From: Gammaproteobacteria bacterium
GTDB taxonomy: Bacteria > Pseudomonadota > Gammaproteobacteria > Chromatiales > Chromatiaceae
NCBI GenBank assembly: GCA_015767355.1
Contig: JADWMH010000037.1
Span: 1 to 12,759 of the forward strand
Length of the DNA stretch: 12,759 nucleotides
Reading direction: 5' to 3'
This document shows positions 7,290 through 12,759 of the stretch, piece by piece (within the stretch, counting starts at the first letter, position 1; each line of letters begins with the position of its first letter). The notes beneath the pieces are model-generated. The model saw only the letters and a list, made by a program, of their open reading frames with translations. It was not told the DNA's origin and made no database searches. The position numbers and the translations under genes were made by a program.

Positions 7290-7505
7290 CTATTTTAGCC
7301 CGATTTTCTCAGCTGCTGACTTGGTGTTGATCCCCAGAATCGAGTAGAGTGGACAGATCCCGGCTATCCCGGTCACAATCAGGATAACTCCCAGCCAGCC
7401 GATAGGGTTCTGCAAGGCGTAAAAGACATTTCCCACCAGGATGATGCCCACAACGATGCGTATAATGCGGTCGATTTTTCCTACATTGTTTTTCAATAGA
7501 TTCAT
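7290..7505 (-). CDS. Small DUF2892 (YgaP-type transmembrane domain) protein
   Basis: This is a 71-residue membrane protein. It has a basic amphipathic start (MNLLKNNVGKIDRIIRI), two hydrophobic helices (about 14-32 and 35-53) separated by a NPIGW turn, then GICPLYSILGINT and a short charged tail. This is the layout of the DUF2892 family, seen alone or fused to rhodanese domains as in YgaP; the rhodanese part is absent here. The function is unknown. The start at 7505 is chosen because GGAG (complement of 7514-7517) lies eight bases upstream; an ATG at 7553 would add 16 polar residues. It is transcribed against moeA and divergently from sufB. A link to sulfur or Fe-S metabolism is suggested only by position. 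Confidence 0.82.
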   Translation of the reverse strand: MNLLKNNVGKIDRIIRIVVGIILVGNVFYALQNPIGWLGVILIVTGIAGICPLYSILGINTKSAAEKIGLK

Positions 7506-7765
7506 TTGATTTTCTCCGGAACCACTGGTCCTGTCGCGTTTAAAGAGTAACATTTATAATTATCTCACAAACGGCACATCGCACTGCCTTGCTTGTGCGG
7601 TGTCATCTCAGGATTGCTGCTATCCCTCCCTTGTCAACTGTAAACCGCCTTCTGCAAACTCTCTTTCACCGAATAACACCACAAAGAATAGCATTGTAAT
7701 CTGCTGAAAAAGCGCCCATTATTAATATCACAGTATTTTACTTGGTTATTATTGGGTAACAGATC
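7506..7765. other. Divergent region upstream of the suf cluster
   Basis: These 260 bases must hold the suf promoter. A hairpin-capable inverted repeat lies at 7576-7584 and 7595-7603 (ACATCGCAC and GTGCGGTGT, one G-T pair, 10-base loop) without a T-run. A weak sigma-70-like pair TTGTAA (7694-7699) and CATTAT (7717-7722) has 17-base spacing, but each hexamer matches only 4 of 6. I could not identify an IscR, Fur or SufR site with confidence, and no regulator gene precedes sufB. Confidence 0.4.
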
Positions 7766-9211
7766 ATGCTTGCAAATGAACAAACTGTCGAAGAACTGGT
7801 GCAGGAGAGCTACCAGCATGGATTTGTGACCGATATTGAATCGGACACTCTCCCGCCAGGATTGAGTGAGGAGACCATCCGCCTCATCTCGGCAAAAAAG
7901 AGTGAACCATCATGGATGCTGGAAAACCGGCTCAAGGCCTATCGGCGCTGGCTGACCATGGTCGATCCCGAGTGGGCGCATGTCGAGTATCCCGAGATCG
8001 ACTTTCAGGCAATCTCCTACTACTCGGCGCCGAAACAAAACCAGGGTGCGAAAAGTCTGGACGAGATCGACCCCGAGTTGCTGGATGCCTATAACAAGCT
8101 CGGCATTCCGCTGGAGGAGCAGAAAGCGCTCTCCGGTATTGCAGTCGATGCGGTATTCGACAGCGTCTCGGTCGCCACCACCTTCCGCCAGAACCTGGCC
8201 GATGCCGGCGTGATCTTTTGCCCCATCTCGGAAGCCATCAAAGAACACGCCGAACTGATTCAGCAATATCTCGGTTCGGTCGTCCCCTATACCGACAACT
8301 TCTATGCCTCGCTGAATGCCGCTGTTTTCACGGACGGCACCTTTGTCTACATTCCAAAAGGCGTCAAGTGCCCGATGGAGCTATCGACCTATTTCCGTAT
8401 CAACGAAGCCAAAACCGGGCAGTTCGAGCGTACCCTGATCATCGCTGAAGCAGGCAGTTCTGTCAGCTACCTGGAGGGCTGCACCGCGCCGATGCGCGAT
8501 GAAAACCAGCTGCATGCCGCCGTGGTCGAGCTGATCGCCATGGATGACGCCAGCATCAAGTACTCCACGGTGCAAAACTGGTATCCCGGCGACGAGAATG
8601 GCAAGGGCGGCATCTACAACTTTGTCACCAAGCGCGGCGACTGTCGCGGCGACCGCTCGCGCATCTCCTGGACCCAGGTGGAGACCGGTTCCGCCATTAC
8701 CTGGAAATACCCCAGCTGCATATTGCGCGGCGACAATTCGGTCGGAGAATTCTACTCGGTGGCCGTCACCCGCGGCATGCAGCAGGCCGATACCGGCACC
8801 AAAATGATCCATATGGGAAAAAACACCAGAAGCACCATCGTCTCGAAAGGGATCTCCGCCGCACGGGGGCAAAATACCTATCGCGGCCTGGTGCGCATCG
8901 GACAGAATGCAGAAAATGCGCGCAATCACAGCCAGTGCGACTCGCTGCTGATCGGCGACAAATGCGGTGCACACACGTTTCCCTATCTCGAAGTGCGCAA
9001 TCCCAGCGCGCAGGTGGAGCATGAAGCTACGACCTCTAAAATCAGTGAAGACCAGCTCTTCTACTGCCGCCAGCGCGGCCTCTCCGAAGAGAATGCCGTG
9101 TCGATGATCGTCAACGGCTTCTGCAAGGAGGTCTTCAACGAGCTGCCGATGGAGTTTGCCGTCGAGGCGCAAAAACTATTGAACATTACGCTCGAAGGAG
9201 CAGTCGGATGA
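7766..9211 (+). CDS. sufB: Fe-S cluster assembly scaffold SufB
   Basis: This is the core of the SufBC2D scaffold, on which nascent Fe-S clusters are built in the cytoplasm. It has 481 residues, in the usual 470-495 range. The beta-helix core carries the family segments YIPKGVKCPMELSTYFRI, EGCTAPMRD and SQCDSLLIGDKCGAH. By count, Cys391 corresponds to the E. coli sulfur-acceptor Cys405, and Glu420 (QVEHEATTSK) to the conserved Glu434. The C-terminal helical motif is GLSEENAVSMIVNGFCKEVF. The ATG at 7766 gives a normal N-terminus (TVEELVQESYQHGFVTDIESD), although its Shine-Dalgarno is weak. It is first in the suf cluster and overlaps sufC by ATGA at 9208-9211. Confidence 0.97.
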   Translation: MLANEQTVEELVQESYQHGFVTDIESDTLPPGLSEETIRLISAKKSEPSWMLENRLKAYRRWLTMVDPEWAHVEYPEIDFQAISYYSAPKQNQGAKSLDEIDPELLDAYNKLGIPLEEQKALSGIAVDAVFDSVSVATTFRQNLADAGVIFCPISEAIKEHAELIQQYLGSVVPYTDNFYASLNAAVFTDGTFVYIPKGVKCPMELSTYFRINEAKTGQFERTLIIAEAGSSVSYLEGCTAPMRDENQLHAAVVELIAMDDASIKYSTVQNWYPGDENGKGGIYNFVTKRGDCRGDRSRISWTQVETGSAITWKYPSCILRGDNSVGEFYSVAVTRGMQQADTGTKMIHMGKNTRSTIVSKGISAARGQNTYRGLVRIGQNAENARNHSQCDSLLIGDKCGAHTFPYLEVRNPSAQVEHEATTSKISEDQLFYCRQRGLSEENAVSMIVNGFCKEVFNELPMEFAVEAQKLLNITLEGAVG

Positions 9212-9987
9212 ACCAGATGAAACCCAATACCATGCTCTCTATCAACAACCTTACCGTCGAAGTCGAAGGCAAGACCATCCTGCACGGCCTCGATCTTGAA
9301 ATCGGCAAGGGCGAAGTACATGCCATCATGGGGCCAAACGGCTCAGGCAAAAGCACCCTCTCCCACACGCTCTCCGGGCGTGACGGCTACCAGGTCACGG
9401 CTGGCGAGGCACTGCTCGACGGCGAGGATCTGCTGTCGCTGGAAACCGAAGAGCGCGCCCACAGGGGCGTGTTTCTCGCCATGCAGTACCCGGTCGAGCT
9501 GCCAGGCGTGAACAACATGACCTTCATGCGCGAATCGTTGAACGCCGTGCGCCGCGCCCGCGGGGAAGAGGAGCTGGACGCCGTCTCTTTCATCAAGCTG
9601 GTGCGCGCCAAAGCGGCGGAGGTCAAACTCGACCCAAAGCTGCTCAAGCGGGACGTCAACTCCGGCTTCTCCGGCGGTGAGAAAAAGCGCAACGAAATTC
9701 TGCAGATGGCGCTGCTTGAGCCGCGTCTCGCAATCCTCGATGAAACCGACTCAGGGCTCGACATCGACGCTCTGCGCATCGTCGCCGACGGTATCAACGC
9801 ACTGCGCAGCCCGGATCGCTCTATCATCCTGATCACCCACTACCAGCGCCTGCTTGACTATATCGAACCCGACTTCGTGCATGTCCTCTCGGAAGGGCGC
9901 ATCGTGCGTTCCGGAGACAAGCAGCTGGCGCTGAAGCTGGAGGAGCAGGGCTACGGCTGGATCACAGAGGAGGAGGAAGCGGCATGA
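9208..9987 (+). CDS. sufC: Fe-S assembly ATPase SufC
   Basis: This is the soluble ABC-type ATPase of the SufBC2D complex; ATP-driven dimerisation opens the SufB-SufD interface for cluster formation. It has 259 residues. Motifs: Walker A GPNGSGKST (42-50), Q-loop Gln93 (AMQYP), signature FSGGEKKRNE (154-163), Walker B LAILDETDSGLD (174-185) with catalytic Glu179, and switch His211 (ITHYQR). SufC-specific features are the ELPGV segment after the Q-loop and the KKRNE signature tail. A later Met (residue 9) would give the more typical N-terminus MLSINNL, but AAGGAG at 9195-9200 and the overlap with sufB support the first ATG. It is followed by sufD with another ATGA overlap. Confidence 0.97.
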   Translation: MNQMKPNTMLSINNLTVEVEGKTILHGLDLEIGKGEVHAIMGPNGSGKSTLSHTLSGRDGYQVTAGEALLDGEDLLSLETEERAHRGVFLAMQYPVELPGVNNMTFMRESLNAVRRARGEEELDAVSFIKLVRAKAAEVKLDPKLLKRDVNSGFSGGEKKRNEILQMALLEPRLAILDETDSGLDIDALRIVADGINALRSPDRSIILITHYQRLLDYIEPDFVHVLSEGRIVRSGDKQLALKLEEQGYGWITEEEEAA

Positions 9988-11333
9988 TCACACTCGATAG
10001 ACAACACAGCTGGTTCGAGCAGCAACTCGCCGCCGGTCGCGCACAGTCGCTGCCGCAAGCCCCGCAATGGCTGCAACTGGCCCGGGAGGATGCCATAGAA
10101 GCCGCAACACAGCTTCCGCTTCACAACCGTCAACATGAAGCATGGCGCTATACCAGCATCGAGGGGCTGTTGAGAGCCAGCTTTACAGGCGATGAACAGG
10201 CGCATCAACAGAATCAGGCTACTATAGACGACTTGCTGCCGCCGGAATCCGACAGCCACCGGGTGGTGCTGGTCAATGGACAATTCAACGCCCGGCTATC
10301 AACACTCGCAGATCTGCCGCCGGGAGTCAGGCTGGAAAGCCTGCGCACAGCGCTCGCTGCTGATCCAGATTTGCTTGCAAGCTGGTTCGGCAGCATCGCC
10401 AACCACAGCGAGAGCATCTTTAGCGCACTGAATACCGCCCTGATCAACGATGGCTTGTTTATCCATATTGACCAGGACATCGAACTGCAGCAACCCATCG
10501 AGGTCGTCTATCTGAATTCCGGCCTGAATCTCAGCGAAGATAAGCAGCTGATGATGCATCCTCGCAACCTGGTGGTGCTGCAGCCCGGTGCAAAAGCGAC
10601 ACTGGTCGAACGCTTTGTCGGCGCTGCCCCCTCTCGCTATTTTCACAACAACCTGACCGAGATCAGTCTGCAGCAGAATGCCGCATTGAAACACTACCGT
10701 ATTCAAGATGAAAGCCGCAATGCCTGGCACCTCAGCAGCATCTCTATCGAGCAGCAGAGCCACTCCGACTACCGGGGCGTCACGCTCGCATTCGGCGGGG
10801 CCTGGGCGAGGACCGAGTACCATCTCGACTTCAACAATGAACACGCCAGCTGCGCATTGCACGGATTGTATCTGGTCGGCGACAAGCAGCTAACGGACTT
10901 CCACCTGACGGTGAAACATCGCGCAGCCGATTGCCGCAGCCGCGAACAGTTCAAGGGAATTCTCTATGGCGGGGGCCGCGCGGTCTTTGACGGCCACATC
11001 CTGGTCGACAAGGATGCGCAGCGCAGCGATGCGCAACTCAGCAATCACAACCTGATGCTGACGCGCGACGCCGAAGTCGACACCAAGCCAACACTGGAAA
11101 TCTACGCCGATGATGTCAAATGCAGCCACGGCACAACCATCGGCCAGCTCGATCCGCAGCAGCTCTTCTACATGCGCTCACGCGGCATCGATGAGACAAC
11201 TGCGCGCAGCATGCTGTGCCAGGGATTTGCACAGGAGATTATCGACCAGATCGATCTGCAGCCACTGCGCGAGCAGGCGACAGAGAGACTTGTCGCCAGC
11301 CTTGAGCGGGTTCAGCCGGAGATCGGGAGGTAA
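9984..11333 (+). CDS. sufD: Fe-S cluster assembly protein SufD
   Basis: This is a SufB paralogue that forms the other half of the SufBC2D scaffold and contributes to iron entry and cluster ligation. It has 449 residues. The N-terminal helical part includes the HEAWRYTSIEG motif, the beta-helix runs roughly from residue 90 to 380, and the C-terminal conserved region is KCSHGTTIGQLDPQQLFYMRSRGI, where Cys380 and His382 match E. coli SufD Cys358 and His360 by alignment. A purine-rich AGGAGG (9971-9976) seven bases before the ATG sets the start, overlapping sufC by four bases. The stop (11331-11333) is two bases before the sufT ATG; sufS, common at this position in other bacteria, is absent. Confidence 0.96.
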   Translation: MITLDRQHSWFEQQLAAGRAQSLPQAPQWLQLAREDAIEAATQLPLHNRQHEAWRYTSIEGLLRASFTGDEQAHQQNQATIDDLLPPESDSHRVVLVNGQFNARLSTLADLPPGVRLESLRTALAADPDLLASWFGSIANHSESIFSALNTALINDGLFIHIDQDIELQQPIEVVYLNSGLNLSEDKQLMMHPRNLVVLQPGAKATLVERFVGAAPSRYFHNNLTEISLQQNAALKHYRIQDESRNAWHLSSISIEQQSHSDYRGVTLAFGGAWARTEYHLDFNNEHASCALHGLYLVGDKQLTDFHLTVKHRAADCRSREQFKGILYGGGRAVFDGHILVDKDAQRSDAQLSNHNLMLTRDAEVDTKPTLEIYADDVKCSHGTTIGQLDPQQLFYMRSRGIDETTARSMLCQGFAQEIIDQIDLQPLREQATERLVASLERVQPEIGR

Positions 11334-11335
11334 AC

Positions 11336-11731
11336 ATGGGGATCGACAATTTGTTTCACGCCATCAGGAACGCTGCACATACAGTCGAGGAGACCGCGCC
11401 TGTCAAAGCGCCTGAGCTCCCTGAAGGCAGCTCGCTGGAAGAGTATGTCATTGCTGCCATGCGCAGCGTTCATGATCCCGAAATATCGGTGAACATCTAT
11501 GACCTGGGACTGATCTATAACATTGACATCAACGATCAGAATGAAGTCTTCGTCGATATGACGCTGACCGCACCGGCATGTCCGGTAGCAGGAATACTGC
11601 CCGGGCAGGTAGAAGATGCCATCAAAAGCGTCGAAGGCGTCAGCGATGCCCATGTGGTACTGGTATGGGATCCGCCCTGGGACAGGGAGCACATCAGCGA
11701 TGAAGGCAAACTGGCCATGGGATTATTTTAA
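11336..11731 (+). CDS. sufT: SUF-associated MIP18/DUF59 family protein SufT
   Basis: This is a 131-residue protein of the MIP18 (DUF59) family, related to PaaD and eukaryotic CIA2 proteins. SufT homologues act in maturation of Fe-S proteins, probably after the scaffold step. A variable N-terminal tail (about 1-32) precedes the domain. It contains HDPEISVNIYDLGLIY (46-61), the conserved reactive cysteine in TAPACPV (Cys82), and VWDPPWD (110-116). GGGAGG at 11325-11330, inside the end of sufD, is the Shine-Dalgarno sequence. Its position directly after sufBCD with a two-base gap supports the SUF role over the phenylacetate-pathway alternative PaaD. Confidence 0.9.
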   Translation: MGIDNLFHAIRNAAHTVEETAPVKAPELPEGSSLEEYVIAAMRSVHDPEISVNIYDLGLIYNIDINDQNEVFVDMTLTAPACPVAGILPGQVEDAIKSVEGVSDAHVVLVWDPPWDREHISDEGKLAMGLF

Positions 11732-11738
11732 TCAACAC

Positions 11739-11766
11739 CGTCATTCCCGCGAATGCGGGAATCCGG
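11739..11766. repeat. Short palindromic repeat (GTCATTCCCGCGAA type)
   Basis: The element contains a perfect 8-base stem ATTCCCGC / GCGGGAAT (11743-11750 and 11755-11762) around a GAAT loop, preceded by CGTC. From general knowledge, CGTCATTCCCGCGAAnGCGGGAATCC is a common dispersed intergenic repeat in proteobacteria. It begins eight bases after sufT. The following 11770-11800 tract (GTGCTGAGGAACGAAGCGCA and onward) also looks repeat-like but does not fold clearly. No T-run follows, so termination is unlikely. Confidence 0.75.
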
Positions 11767-11818
11767 CTTATAGGATGTGCTGAGGAACGAAGCGCATCGA
11801 TCGAGAAATGCACCTCAT

Positions 11819-11824
11819 AGGAGG
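11819..11824 (+). promoter_or_regulatory. Strong Shine-Dalgarno of sufA
   Basis: AGGAGG lies seven bases before the ATG at 11832. It decides the sufA start against the in-frame ATG at 11808, which lies upstream of this site. Confidence 0.8.
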
Positions 11825-11831
11825 TAGAGCA

Positions 11832-12155
11832 ATGATCAAACTGACACCACGTGCAGCAGAGCACGTCAAAAAGATGTTGAACAGACGCGGCAGCGGTATC
11901 GGCCTGCGTCTGGGTACCCACAAGGCGGGCTGCACCGGCTTCATGTATGACTTCGATTATGCCGATGAGGCCGGTGACAACGACCTGGTGTTCGACAGCC
12001 AGGATGTCAAAATCGTAGTCAGCAAGAAACTCATGGAGCAGCTGGATGGCTGTGAGATCGACTATGTCACCACCAATGCGCTCAACAAGGGATTTGAAAT
12101 CACCAATCCCAACGCCAAGGAGATGTGCGGCTGCGGCGAATCATTCCATGTCTAA
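11832..12155 (+). CDS. sufA: A-type Fe-S carrier SufA
   Basis: This is a 107-residue A-type carrier of the HesB/IscA/SufA family, which takes clusters from SufBC2D to target proteins in the cytoplasm. The three ligand cysteines are present in the standard arrangement: Cys34 (KAGCTGFMYDF) and Cys99/Cys101 (EMCGCGESF). The N-terminus MIKLTPRAAEHV is canonical. The start at 11832 follows the AGGAGG. IscA or ErpA would look similar; the SUF context favours SufA. The gene is separated from sufT by 100 bases containing a palindromic repeat, so its message may be partly independent, and its end overlaps the likely sufE start by eight bases. Confidence 0.94.
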   Translation: MIKLTPRAAEHVKKMLNRRGSGIGLRLGTHKAGCTGFMYDFDYADEAGDNDLVFDSQDVKIVVSKKLMEQLDGCEIDYVTTNALNKGFEITNPNAKEMCGCGESFHV

Positions 12156-12591
12156 CGCAGCCGTTGCATACACCATGACCACTCTTGATGAAATCGCGGA
12201 AACCCTCGATCTGTTTGACGATTGGGACCAACGCTATCACTACCTGGTTGAGCTCGGTGAACAGCTGCCGGAGATGCCTGAAGCCCTCAAGACCGAGGAC
12301 AACAAGGTCAAGGGCTGCATGAGCCGGGTATGGATCAGCGCCTACGCCGATACGTCACAGCCGCAACTCATCCATTTCCACGGCGACTGCGACACTACCA
12401 TCATCAAGGGCGTGCTGGCGCTGTTGATTCAGCTCACTGACGGCAGAACAGCGCAGCAGATCCAGCAGCTGGATGTCGATGACTTCTTCAAACAACTGAA
12501 ACTTGATAAACACCTCTCCCCCAACCGCCACTTCGGCATCTATGCCATTGTTGAAATGATGAAACAGCAGGCAGCAGCAATCTCCACATAG
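12148..12591 (+). CDS. sufE: Sulfur acceptor protein SufE
   Basis: SufE accepts persulfide from the cysteine desulfurase SufS and hands it to SufB. From the ATG at 12148 it has 147 residues; from the ATG at 12175 it would have 138, equal to E. coli SufE. Neither has a clear Shine-Dalgarno, and the first is chosen because it overlaps sufA. The acceptor cysteine is Cys57 in NKVKGCMSRVWI. The other conserved parts are DWDQRYHYLVELGEQLP near the start, HFHGDCDTTIIKGVLALL, and the C-terminal LSPNRHFGIYAIVEMM. An in-frame ATG at 12046 lies inside sufA and is rejected. SufE normally needs SufS, which is not in this window. Confidence 0.94.
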   Translation: MSNAAVAYTMTTLDEIAETLDLFDDWDQRYHYLVELGEQLPEMPEALKTEDNKVKGCMSRVWISAYADTSQPQLIHFHGDCDTTIIKGVLALLIQLTDGRTAQQIQQLDVDDFFKQLKLDKHLSPNRHFGIYAIVEMMKQQAAAIST

Positions 12592-12662
12592 AAAACGAAG
12601 GCTTCACTCTCTGCATATTCTATAATTGGAACCTCTTGTAAAACGCGCCAATAAGTGATTTT

Positions 12663-12731
12663 TGTCATCTCGAACGAATGTGAGAGATCTTTATCAATAC
12701 GTTAAGATTTCTCCTTCCAGTCAAAATGACA
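12663..12731. repeat. Imperfect palindromic repeat (GTCAT...ATGAC)
   Basis: The left arm 12663-12691 (TGTCATCTCGAACGAATGTG and on to GAGATCTT) pairs imperfectly with the right arm 12704-12731 (AAGATTTCTC to AAAATGACA) around a 12-base loop. The outer TGTCAT/ATGACA and inner AGATCTT/AAGATTT segments match best. From general knowledge, GTCAT-CTCGAACGAA-type palindromes are dispersed intergenic repeats in proteobacteria. It lies 71 bases after sufE. Termination is not indicated, since no T-run follows the hairpin. Confidence 0.7.
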
Positions 12732-12759
12732 GTTCCGAGAGATTTAAAGAGACTCATTG

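Noticed and set aside
8381..9172. 263-codon open frame on the - strand inside sufB
   Set aside because: It is antisense to a strongly conserved gene and results from codon bias; it has no recognisable domain or Shine-Dalgarno support.
10299..10862. 187-codon open frame on the - strand inside sufD
   Set aside because: It is a shadow of sufD, with no domain features and no upstream signals of its own.
12046..12147. SufE extension from the ATG at 12046
   Set aside because: It is an out-of-frame reading of the end of sufA, rich in Pro, Arg and Ser, and unlike SufE.
12663..12731. Intrinsic terminator of the suf cluster
   Set aside because: The hairpin is imperfect and no T-run follows it, so it fits a dispersed repeat better.

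Overview
The window reads as a chromosomal segment of a gammaproteobacterium with moderate GC. That placement is an inference from the NtrC-type regulator, the MobA/MobB/MoeA proteins and the SufB to SufE proteins; no rRNA or other phylogenetic marker is present. No mobile element with a transposase, tRNA, rRNA or CRISPR array is visible.

Layout. (1) Positions 1-570 hold the 3' end of an unrecognised gene on the + strand. (2) Positions 723-2111 on the - strand encode a sigma-54-dependent response regulator whose receiver domain has lost two of its usual key residues. (3) A roughly 300-base divergent intergenic region contains a short palindrome and a possible extended -10 promoter. (4) Positions 2414-5827 form a tight operon, tupA-tupB-tupC-mobA-mobB. 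It encodes a tungstate ABC importer followed by the two proteins of guanine-dinucleotide attachment to the pterin cofactor. Three consecutive junctions (tupB/tupC, tupC/mobA, mobA/mobB) are 4-base ATGA overlaps. A REP-like palindrome then precedes moeA (6008-7282), the metal-insertion enzyme. Together these genes make a path from metal uptake through metal insertion to the finished Mo/W-bis-MGD cofactor. (5) A small two-helix membrane protein (7290-7505, - strand) converges on moeA. (6) Positions 7766-12591 hold a SUF iron-sulfur assembly cluster in the order sufB-sufC-sufD-sufT-sufA-sufE. No cysteine desulfurase gene sufS is present, although SufE, its partner, is encoded. (7) The window ends in another imperfect palindromic repeat.

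The two main modules fit together physiologically: Mo/W enzymes such as formate dehydrogenases usually also carry Fe-S clusters. The enzymes that would use these cofactors are not in the window.

Most of the content is conventional. The points that merit a second look are the tungstate importer translationally coupled to mobA/mobB, the atypical receiver domain of the neighbouring sigma-54 activator, the missing sufS, and three different palindromic repeats at gene boundaries that share a GTCAT-type end.
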